Origin: an uncultured Saprospiraceae bacterium
GTDB taxonomy: Bacteria > Bacteroidota > Bacteroidia > Chitinophagales > Saprospiraceae
DNA length: 64,000 bases
NCBI GenBank assembly: GCA_905480605.1
Contig: CAJQRD010000001.1
Coordinates: 83,915 to 147,914 of the forward strand
Direction: 5' to 3'
Below the pieces are notes generated by a model. That model saw only the letters and a list, made by a program, of their open reading frames with translations, did no database searches and was not told the origin of the DNA. Every line of letters starts with the position of its first letter. The first letter of the stretch is position 1. The position numbers and the translations under genes were made by a program. Positions 48,653 through 56,007 of the stretch are shown here, piece after piece.

Positions 48653-48666
48653 GGAGGATCAGAATG
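48653..48666 (+). promoter_or_regulatory. Strong Shine-Dalgarno site of the penicillin-binding protein gene
   Basis: GGAGG at 48653-48657 sits 6 nt before ATG 48664. Such strong sites are uncommon in Bacteroidota and rare in this window. It fixes the start codon. Confidence 0.7.
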
Positions 48667-51303
48667 AATGAATCGAAACAATACAAGTTTTTGAAGCGGA
48701 TTACCTATGTTTTATGGGCAATTATGCTCTTATCATTCGTTATTGTTGCTAGATTTATAAGCAATACTGCCGATGGCGACTTGCCATCTTTTGCAGATCT
48801 CGAAAATCCAACATTTGATGAGGCCAGTATAATATATGATACAAATGGTGAGTCTTTTGGCAAGTATTATATAGAAAATAGAGAAATTATCAATTACGAG
48901 GATATTTCGCCTCTTGTGCTTAATTCATTATTGGCTACTGAAGATATTCGTTTTCACAAACATTCAGGAATTGATTTAAAAGCCTTGTTTAGAGTTGCTA
49001 TAAAAACGGTGGCTCTAGGTGATGACAGTTCTGGAGGTGGAAGTACAATCAGTCAACAATTGGCAAAATTGCTTTATAAAAGGCAATCCTTTTCGAATCT
49101 TTCAAAAGTAAGTAGAGCAATTGCTTTAATTCGTACCAAGGTAAAGGAGTGGATTACTGCGGTACGACTGGAAAGAAGCTATACGAAAGAAGAAATTATT
49201 GCCATGTATCTCAATAAATTTGAGTTTATAAATGGCGCACACGGGATTCAAGCAGCATCTCAAACATATTTTGGTGTAAATCAAAAAAACTTAAAAATCC
49301 CACAAGCAGCATTATTGGTGGGAATGTTAAAAAATCCAAGTCTTTACAATCCATTAAGGTTTCCTGAAAATGCTACAAATCGAAGAAATGTGGTTATGAC
49401 TCAATTGCAAAAGCATTTTGATATAGATACAACTGGCATAGATTCTATCCGGCAAACTGTTGTAGACATGAGTCGCTTTAATAGAGAAGCACACGACACC
49501 GGACCAGCGCCATACTTTAGAGCAGAATTGACAAAGTGGTTGAAAAACATACTGGATGAAAAGGATATTAAGAAAGCAGATGGATCTGAATATAATATTT
49601 ATACAGATGGTTTAAAGATATACACAACCATTGATTTAAATTATCAAAAACACGCTGAAGCTGCAGTTGCAGAACACATGGAGTGGTTGCAGGATAGATA
49701 CTGGGATGTTTGGAAAAACAGAGATCCTTGGACTTATGATACTGATGCTCAACAAAGGAGAATTAGAAAAAATGTTCTTGAAAGAAAAATCAAGGAAAGT
49801 GATCGGTACTTGAGTATTCACAACAGATATTTAGGTGCGATAAAAACCAAGGCACAACAGGATTATAATGACATAGCTTTGAATGAAAATGTCATTAAAA
49901 CCTTGATTGATATTTATAATAAAAAAATATCATGGAGTCATGCAGAATCCAAAAATCTTCTCAAGAACGACAAAATAGACGATTACAAAAATCTTCTAAA
50001 AGGCAAGAGTGTATTCAACGAAGTTAAAGGGAAATACGAAGCATTACAGAAAGATTATAAAGAAGAATTCAAAACGGAAACTCCTATGCTCGTTTTTGAT
50101 TATTCAGAAACTGGATTCAAAGAGATTACAATGAGCCCCTTGGATTCCGTTAGATATCACAATCAACATTTACAAACAAGTCTTTTGGCTATGCATCCAC
50201 GTACCGGCCATATAAAAGCATGGGTCGGTGGCTCTGGATTTAATTTCTTCAAATACGATCATGTCAACTCAAGAAGGCAAGTGGGTTCCACCATCAAGCC
50301 ATTTGTATATGCCACTGCGATCAGTCTAATGGGCATATCGCCATGTCAAACATATCAAGACATTCAATACACAATTGCACCAGGAGATGAAAGTTTTTTA
50401 GTTGATAAAGAATGGTCTCCATCAAATGCCAATGGTAAGTTTACAAACAACCTCTACAATTTATATCAAGGACTTTTTTACTCTAAAAACTCAATTACTA
50501 TCCGTCTTGTCAAGGAAATGGGTAACGTCGATGTAATAAGAGAGTTGTTAGACAATGCTGGTATAAGTAAAACTGCAGAATTGTCCAATGGCCAATACGT
50601 TATCCCAAGAGTGCCTTCGATTTGCTTAGGTGCCGTTGATTTAAGCTTACGCGAGATGGCAGGTGCTTACACAACATTTGCAAACGATGGAATTTATACA
50701 GAGCCTGTTTTTATTTCACGTATAGAAGACAAGTCAGGTAAAATTATTTATACTACTATTCCTGAAAGTCGACGTGCTATCAATTCGTTGTATAACGGGG
50801 TTATGGTGGATATGCTAAAAAACAATGTGCAGAGTGGATATGGTCTAGGTATCAAGTCAGAAGCCGGAGGTAAAACAGGAACAACCAATGATTATTCTGA
50901 TGGTTGGTTTATGTCAATTACTCCAGATCTTGTTACTGGAACTTGGGTAGGTGGAGATGATAAATGGATCCGTTTTTTATCACTTGAAAATGGACAAGGT
51001 TATGTAATGGCAAGACCTATTGTTCAAAAATTCCTAAAAGCTGTAGAAGAAGATTCAATTATCAATTTTAATACCGAAGCTACTTTTCCTGATCCACCAC
51101 AAGGATTTCTTGAATTTATTGATTGTGACAAATTCAAACAAATGTCTGTTGAAGAGGAACAAAATTTTAATAAGCTCAGCCAAAGAGAAGATGAATTTGA
51201 TGAAGACTTTGGCAATACTTTTGAAGAAGAGTTTAAGGAGAAGTTAAATGAAATAAATAAAGTTGATACTTCTGGGATTGAGATTGATAGCAGTGGTAAC
51301 TAA
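48664..51303 (+). CDS. Class A penicillin-binding protein (PBP1A-like transglycosylase/transpeptidase)
   Basis: The 879-residue protein has one N-terminal membrane anchor (about 14-33). The glycosyltransferase 51 domain shows LLATEDIRFHKHSGID (catalytic E93), GGGSTISQQLAKLLYKR (124-140) and the LERSYTKEEIIAMYLN motif. A transpeptidase domain follows with S542-T-I-K545 (VGSTIKPF), S607-K-N609 and K737-T-G-T740. Both activities therefore look intact. Between the domains, residues about 330-480 hold a charged, helical insertion (EHMEWLQDRYWDVW ... KKISWSHAESKNLLK), as in many Bacteroidota enzymes. It polymerises and cross-links peptidoglycan in the periplasm. The acidic C-terminal tail (EDEFDEDFGNTFEEEF) is low-complexity. 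The gene appears monocistronic. Confidence 0.96.
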   Translation: MNESKQYKFLKRITYVLWAIMLLSFVIVARFISNTADGDLPSFADLENPTFDEASIIYDTNGESFGKYYIENREIINYEDISPLVLNSLLATEDIRFHKHSGIDLKALFRVAIKTVALGDDSSGGGSTISQQLAKLLYKRQSFSNLSKVSRAIALIRTKVKEWITAVRLERSYTKEEIIAMYLNKFEFINGAHGIQAASQTYFGVNQKNLKIPQAALLVGMLKNPSLYNPLRFPENATNRRNVVMTQLQKHFDIDTTGIDSIRQTVVDMSRFNREAHDTGPAPYFRAELTKWLKNILDEKDIKKADGSEYNIYTDGLKIYTTIDLNYQKHAEAAVAEHMEWLQDRYWDVWKNRDPWTYDTDAQQRRIRKNVLERKIKESDRYLSIHNRYLGAIKTKAQQDYNDIALNENVIKTLIDIYNKKISWSHAESKNLLKNDKIDDYKNLLKGKSVFNEVKGKYEALQKDYKEEFKTETPMLVFDYSETGFKEITMSPLDSVRYHNQHLQTSLLAMHPRTGHIKAWVGGSGFNFFKYDHVNSRRQVGSTIKPFVYATAISLMGISPCQTYQDIQYTIAPGDESFLVDKEWSPSNANGKFTNNLYNLYQGLFYSKNSITIRLVKEMGNVDVIRELLDNAGISKTAELSNGQYVIPRVPSICLGAVDLSLREMAGAYTTFANDGIYTEPVFISRIEDKSGKIIYTTIPESRRAINSLYNGVMVDMLKNNVQSGYGLGIKSEAGGKTGTTNDYSDGWFMSITPDLVTGTWVGGDDKWIRFLSLENGQGYVMARPIVQKFLKAVEEDSIINFNTEATFPDPPQGFLEFIDCDKFKQMSVEEEQNFNKLSQREDEFDEDFGNTFEEEFKEKLNEINKVDTSGIEIDSSGN

Positions 51304-51328
51304 TTAGTGATTAATAATGTATAATTAA

Positions 51329-51391
51329 GGATTATGGATTATGGATTATGAATTATGAATTATGAATTATGAATTAAGGATTATGAATTAA
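51329..51391. repeat. Tandem 7-bp repeat (GGATTAT/GAATTAT), nine units
   Basis: Nine contiguous heptamers: three GGATTAT, three GAATTAT, GAATTAA, GGATTAT, GAATTAA. They lie in the 185-bp gap between the penicillin-binding protein and fabG. Copy number may vary by slippage. A regulatory effect on fabG is possible but unsupported. Confidence 0.85.
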
Positions 51392-51488
51392 TAAAACATT
51401 GTTGAAATTGAAGCATTCACCTTCGTATAAAACTACGGTGAACTAAGTTTAAAATAGGAAAGAAATTTAATAAATAAAAAATATAACT

Positions 51489-52232
51489 GTGGGATTACTA
51501 GAAGGTAAAACGGCATTGATAACTGGTGGCTCTCGAGGCATTGGGAAAGCTATTGTTGAGAGATTTATTGCTGAAGGCGCAAGTGTTGCGTTTACATACA
51601 GATCATCAGCAGCATCGTCTGAAGAAATTGTAACCAACCTTAATGTTGGGGAAAGATTGAAAGCTTACAAGTCAGATGCCAGCTCTTATACAGATGCTGA
51701 GGCACTAATCAAGACTGTACTGGAGGATTTTGGCAAGATCGATATTCTTATAAACAATGCGGGTATTACCAAAGATACATTGATGTTGAGAATGGGAGAA
51801 GAGCAGTGGGATCAAGTTATGGACGTTAACTTAAAGTCGGTTTTTAACTTGACGAAACATGTGATGAGGCCTATGCTTAAAAACAGAGGCGGTTCCATTA
51901 TCAATATGAGTTCTGTTGTAGGCGTTTTTGGAAATGCTGGCCAAGCCAATTACGCAGCTTCGAAAGCTGGAATTATTGGATTTACAAAATCAATTGCCAA
52001 AGAAGTTGGATCTAGAGGAATTAGATGTAATGCTATTGCTCCAGGATTTATCGCTTCTGAAATGACAGCTGAATTAGATGAAAAAGTACAAGAAAATTAC
52101 ATCAGTAATATTCCATTGAAAAGATTTGGTACCGGTGAAGATGTTTCTAACGCATGTGTATACTTGGGTTCTGATTTATCGACGTATGTTACAGGTCAAG
52201 TATTAAGTGTTTGTGGAGGTATGAATACATAA
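51489..52232 (+). CDS. fabG: 3-oxoacyl-[acyl-carrier-protein] reductase
   Basis: The 247-residue short-chain dehydrogenase starts at GTG 51489 (MGLLEGKTALITGG). It has the NADPH-binding GGSRGIGKA (13-21), NNAGIT (89-94), the catalytic Ser (INMSSVVG, S142), Y155 and K159 (NYAASKAG), N114 (DVNLKSVF) and the FabG-typical end ASEMTAEL ... PLKRFGTGEDVSNACVYLGSDLSTYVTGQVLSVCGGM. It reduces 3-oxoacyl-ACP in fatty acid elongation. The next gene starts 4 bp downstream on the same strand, so the two are probably co-transcribed. Confidence 0.95.
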   Translation: MGLLEGKTALITGGSRGIGKAIVERFIAEGASVAFTYRSSAASSEEIVTNLNVGERLKAYKSDASSYTDAEALIKTVLEDFGKIDILINNAGITKDTLMLRMGEEQWDQVMDVNLKSVFNLTKHVMRPMLKNRGGSIINMSSVVGVFGNAGQANYAASKAGIIGFTKSIAKEVGSRGIRCNAIAPGFIASEMTAELDEKVQENYISNIPLKRFGTGEDVSNACVYLGSDLSTYVTGQVLSVCGGMNT

Positions 52233-52235
52233 AAT

Positions 52236-53501
52236 ATGAAAAACCTGATTGCATTATCCATCGTTTTTAGTGTATTGTTTCTTGCTTGTTCGCCTAAGGT
52301 TTCTAAGTATTTAATTACTGATATAACTGATCTTGAAATTAGAAAGCAAACTAGCAAAAATTATCATTGCAACAAAAATGAAAATCATATACCTGATTCG
52401 TTATCCAGAATGAAATATATTCGGGTTAACATTCACTTTATGGATGATTCAACAGGGACCAAGAATTTCTCTATGGAAAAAGGGAAAAATTATATGAAGC
52501 AATTGCTTGTCAATGCAAATAAACGGTTAGGCGATAATAAAAAAATGAATCTGCCTTTAGGTAATAATACTGCTGTCCTACCGATAAACTATAGATATAA
52601 GATTTCTTCAGCCAATGGTGACCCTAAAGATGACGGATTCTACAAGCATCTTGACAATGATCTTTTTTACTTCTTAAACAAGGGAAAAAATCGAAACAAT
52701 TACAATCGAGATGTTGTAAAAAAATACAATATCGGAGGTGATTCAATCATCAATATTTTTGTCCTGCCTCACCACCCTGACAGTGTAAAATCTAAATCAT
52801 ATAAGCCTCATAAAACGGGTATTGCATTAGGCACTTCCTTGAAGGTAGCTGGCTTGGTTGAAGATCCAGATAAACCATGGGAGTTTGCGACCTTGCTTAA
52901 TCATGAGATTGGACATATTCTCGGATTGAGCCATTCTTGGGTCAGAAATGATAGGTGTGAAGATACCCCTCAGCATCCTAATTGTTGGGACAAAAACAGT
53001 GCACCACCATGTGATGGCACGCATTCTAACAACATGATGGATTACAACAACAGTCAGATGGCTGTTACACCAGATCAGTTGGCAATTATAAACAAGGGTT
53101 TTAATAAATTGCTTAGTAAAAACAGAGAGCTTCTAAAAGTCGACTGGTGTGAAAGAGAAAGTGATATTGATATCATTATTCAAGATTCTGTGCATTGGAA
53201 AGGATATAGAGATGTACAAAGGGATATCAGAGTTCTACCGGGTGCTGTCTTTGAGGTTTCTTGTCGCATAGGCATGGCTGCTGGCACGAAAATTATTGTC
53301 GAACCAGGAGGTTTTTTAAAACTTAACAGCGCTTATTTACACAACTCTTGTGGTATAAGATGGGAAGGCATTGAGGTTCTTACAAAGGGAAAGGTATCTG
53401 GCACAGTAGAGGCTTATGGCAACTTTAGAATGGAGAATGTTCTAGATGACGTTGTGAGTACTTTGGAGAGACCTGTGTTTGGCAGTTCTAAAACCAATTG
53501 A
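52236..53501 (+). CDS. Lipoprotein metzincin-like zinc metalloprotease (M43-like)
   Basis: The 421-residue protein has a lipoprotein signal (SIVFSVLFLACSPK, lipobox LAC, Cys18). The zinc motif NHEIGHILGLSHSW gives H223, E224, H227 and H233. A Met-turn-like NNMMDYN follows at 266-271. A Cys-rich stretch between them (RCEDTPQHPNCWD ... PPCDGTH) resembles pappalysin-type (M43) enzymes. The C-terminal 100 residues (VLPGAVFEVSCRIGMAAG, KIIVEPGGFLKLNSAYLHN, GIRWEGIEVL) look like the start of a beta-helix, but the protein ends without a sorting domain. Likely a surface-anchored protease. It sits 4 bp after fabG, an unexpected operon partner. Confidence 0.85.
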   Translation: MKNLIALSIVFSVLFLACSPKVSKYLITDITDLEIRKQTSKNYHCNKNENHIPDSLSRMKYIRVNIHFMDDSTGTKNFSMEKGKNYMKQLLVNANKRLGDNKKMNLPLGNNTAVLPINYRYKISSANGDPKDDGFYKHLDNDLFYFLNKGKNRNNYNRDVVKKYNIGGDSIINIFVLPHHPDSVKSKSYKPHKTGIALGTSLKVAGLVEDPDKPWEFATLLNHEIGHILGLSHSWVRNDRCEDTPQHPNCWDKNSAPPCDGTHSNNMMDYNNSQMAVTPDQLAIINKGFNKLLSKNRELLKVDWCERESDIDIIIQDSVHWKGYRDVQRDIRVLPGAVFEVSCRIGMAAGTKIIVEPGGFLKLNSAYLHNSCGIRWEGIEVLTKGKVSGTVEAYGNFRMENVLDDVVSTLERPVFGSSKTN

Positions 53502-53632
53502 CAAAAAAAATCTAATCATATGAGATTATCTTGTCTACCCTCAGTTACTAATAAAAAAGAATATACTATAAATAGCGGAAAATATTAGTCAAAGAAAGTG
53601 GGCCTGAGATAATAAGTTTTTAGTGCGCTCTA

Positions 53633-54424
53633 TCAATTAGCCTCTCCTTGAATTGAACTACCCTTTATCAATTCCCTTTCCCATGCTACAATCAATTTTA
53701 AAATATAGAACAAACTGATTCCACCAACTAAATGCTTAATAGTGTGCCCACTCCAAAATCCTAAAGTATTAAAAATGGCATCATCAAAATGCTCGCAAAT
53801 TTTTGCAACGATATACCAGCCTAGAATATAAATTATATACTTTACATAATATGTTTTTTTCGGATATAACCATAATATAAATGGCGTAATCACCATTGGA
53901 AAAAATTGTACAAAAACAAAAAACCTTAGATCACCTTGACCAATACTTTCCGTATACTGCCAATAAAAGATTGAAAAAATTCCAAGAGGAACCAAAATCC
54001 AAAATGCAAATTGTCCAATTTTTACGCCTACAAAATCGTATAACAATAATGAAAAAATTGGCATAAACATAAGTGTCATAGGTAGCCGATCCCAAACGAG
54101 TCGATTGTTGTCTGGGATTACATGGTAATAGGCAGAACCAAAACATGCTGTAAAAATTCCAACGCACAAAACAAGGGGTATCAGTTTAGCAACAGCATTT
54201 TTTCGTTGGCCAAAATTTTTTAAACTTAAATACAAACCAAAACCTCCAAGAAAAAACATAGGAAGGTTACTCATCACATCCCAGAAGTTTGGAATGCCAA
54301 ATATTTGTCTTTTATCAGCAAAATCATGGTACTCTAAATCTTGAGGGATTGCATCCATCGTAATTAATATACCTACGAATACAATAAAAACTAATAGTAT
54401 GATATGATGACGATATTTATGCAT
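53633..54424 (-). CDS. Ceramidase-like (CREST family) integral membrane protein
   Basis: The 263-residue protein has about seven hydrophobic helices. Conserved sites recall alkaline ceramidases/CREST hydrolases: IPNFWDVMSNLPMF (about 44-57), FGSAYYHVIPDNNRLVWDRLP with H101 and D112, and GFWSGHTIKHLVGG (about 222-235). In that superfamily these Ser, Asp and three His residues hold a zinc ion used to hydrolyse amide bonds in lipids. Sphingolipid-like lipids are common in Bacteroidota, so a lipid amidase role is reasonable but inferred. It stands alone, with a candidate promoter about 160 nt upstream. Confidence 0.75.
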   Translation of the reverse strand: MHKYRHHIILLVFIVFVGILITMDAIPQDLEYHDFADKRQIFGIPNFWDVMSNLPMFFLGGFGLYLSLKNFGQRKNAVAKLIPLVLCVGIFTACFGSAYYHVIPDNNRLVWDRLPMTLMFMPIFSLLLYDFVGVKIGQFAFWILVPLGIFSIFYWQYTESIGQGDLRFFVFVQFFPMVITPFILWLYPKKTYYVKYIIYILGWYIVAKICEHFDDAIFNTLGFWSGHTIKHLVGGISLFYILKLIVAWERELIKGSSIQGEAN

Positions 54425-54580
54425 TGTATTTTTTCACTTTGAAAATTGATTCATGTCTTATTGCATGAAATTAACTCTTTTAATTTATTTGTAATTCTTA
54501 ATCTATCAATTATGTGTGCAATTATTAATTCGAAAATATTTATAGTAAATTATTTACATTTATCTAAGGCCTTGTATAAT

Positions 54581-54609
54581 CAAAACTATTTATTTTACAA
54601 TAATTCAAA
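54581..54609 (-). promoter_or_regulatory. Candidate promoter of the ceramidase-like gene
   Basis: On the minus strand TTTG (54609-54606), 17 nt, then TAGTTTTG (54588-54581). Both fit the -33/-7 consensus. The resulting leader of about 150 nt is long. Confidence 0.4.
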
Positions 54610-54686
54610 ATAAGTATATTGCAAAAAATGAAACCTTCCTGACTAAATAATTCTAGAAAAACCCTAAGAACAACGAAATAATATAA

Positions 54687-55154
54687 ATGACAAAATCAGA
54701 AGACTCATACGGAGCAATTATATCTAAGTGTAAGAAATTCAGATATCAACTATGGCGAAAGTGGGATAATGATAAACCACTAGTCATGTTTTTAATGTTG
54801 AATCCAAGTACTGCAGATGCAACCAAAAACGACCCAACAATAAGACGTTGTATCGGTTATGCTAAAGATTGGGGTTACGGAGGCTTATACGTCGGTAATT
54901 TATTTGCCTATCGTACAGCTTATCCAAAAGAATTAAAAGATAAAGGATATCAAATAGGACGATTCAATAAAAAGCACTTACTAAATATGCAAAAGATATG
55001 TGACAAAGTAATTTGTGCATGGGGAAACAAACAAGGTATTCCTAGTCGAATTACTGATATTTTTCATGAATTACATTATCTAGATTTGGCTAAAGATGGG
55101 ACACCAAAACACCCCTTGTATTTGAAAAAAGAATTGAAACCTCAGAAATTATAA
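54687..55154 (+). CDS. DUF1643 domain protein
   Basis: The 155-residue protein matches DUF1643 throughout: FRYQLWRKWDNDKPLVMFLM, LNPSTADATKNDPTIRRCI, GGLYVGNLFAYRTAYPKEL, then CDKVICAWGNKQGI and the closing LDLAKDGTPKHPLYL. The biochemical role of DUF1643 is not established. No membrane segment or signal is present, so it is cytoplasmic. It has no co-directional neighbour; a decayed gene follows. Confidence 0.9.
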   Translation: MTKSEDSYGAIISKCKKFRYQLWRKWDNDKPLVMFLMLNPSTADATKNDPTIRRCIGYAKDWGYGGLYVGNLFAYRTAYPKELKDKGYQIGRFNKKHLLNMQKICDKVICAWGNKQGIPSRITDIFHELHYLDLAKDGTPKHPLYLKKELKPQKL

Positions 55155-55341
55155 ATGGATAAGAATGAAGTTATACTTCTAATGATTTCGAGAATCATCA
55201 TCTAGCAACTTTGCATCACCTTTAGCAAATTACATAATTCCTAAGAAAAATAAATTATACCATTCAATTGTTTATTTACTATCTTATCTGAATAATCCAA
55301 AATTCCTCTGAGTAACACCACGTCAGAATCTAATATTAAAA

Positions 55342-55664
55342 AAACTATCCATCCTACTTCAAGGATTTGGGCCTGGAATTTTTGTCATTGGGTAAATCAT
55401 TAGAGCGGGCAGTGCAACATCTATGATAGTTGCTGGAAGTACTTATAGCATGTAACTTTCATGGGTGCTTTTTTTAAGCTGTATTCTTTCATGTTTAATG
55501 GTATATAGTTATAGGAAATATGCCTTGGTTTGTGAAGAAGCGGCATTGTATGGATTTATAAAACATTTAAAAGTGGGGAAATTATTGCCATTTTAATTGG
55601 TGTAGGAGTCTCATTTCGACAATGGAATTCATTGATGGGAATTATAGGAATATCACCCAAATAA
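55342..55664 (+). pseudogene. Relic of an NRAMP-type divalent metal transporter (N-terminal third)
   Basis: Translation from 55342 gives KLSILLQGFGPGIFVIG-stop (55393), then IIRAGSATSMIVAGSTYSM-stop (55453), then LSWVLFLSCILSCLMVYSYR and EEAALYGFIKHLKVGK. A 1-nt loss near 55581 shifts to IIAILIGVGVSFRQWNSLMG, ending at TAA 55662. The GPG...AGS(T)Y...LSW pattern and the IGVG...NS stretch match helices 1-3 of NRAMP (MntH-like) Mn/Fe transporters as I recall them. The other helices are missing. About 190 bp before it (55155-55341) show nothing recognisable. Confidence 0.55.
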
Positions 55665-56007
55665 AAGTTAGCTGACATTTGCCAATTACTTAAGATTAAT
55701 ATGGTAAGTCAACTTTACTTATCTAGAATTTACTTCTAGCAATTAAGATTTTTTATAATATCAAGTCTTATTCTTGATAAAAATGATTACCTTATGGTTC
55801 TGTAAGTTATAATAAAGGAAATTTTATTGATTGGACTAAAATTCAAAAATAATACCATTTATTGCAAGTGACATGTATATAAATTTCCAATCCCGATCAA
55901 AAACGAGAATTAAAATTAATCACTAATGTTAGATTAGTATTAGATGCATCAAACACATTAATGCATATTTTCAAATTATAACTAATAAAACTATAAACTA
56001 TTTTACT
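55665..56007. other. Non-coding leader of the TonB-dependent receptor gene
   Basis: About 340 bp, very AT-rich. No open frame, exact TAnnTTTG box or riboswitch-like structure was recognised. Part may be further decayed remains of the transporter gene. Confidence 0.45.

Noticed and set aside
51329..51391. Possible CRISPR-like array
   Set aside because: The units are 7 bp, contiguous and without spacers; no cas gene is present.
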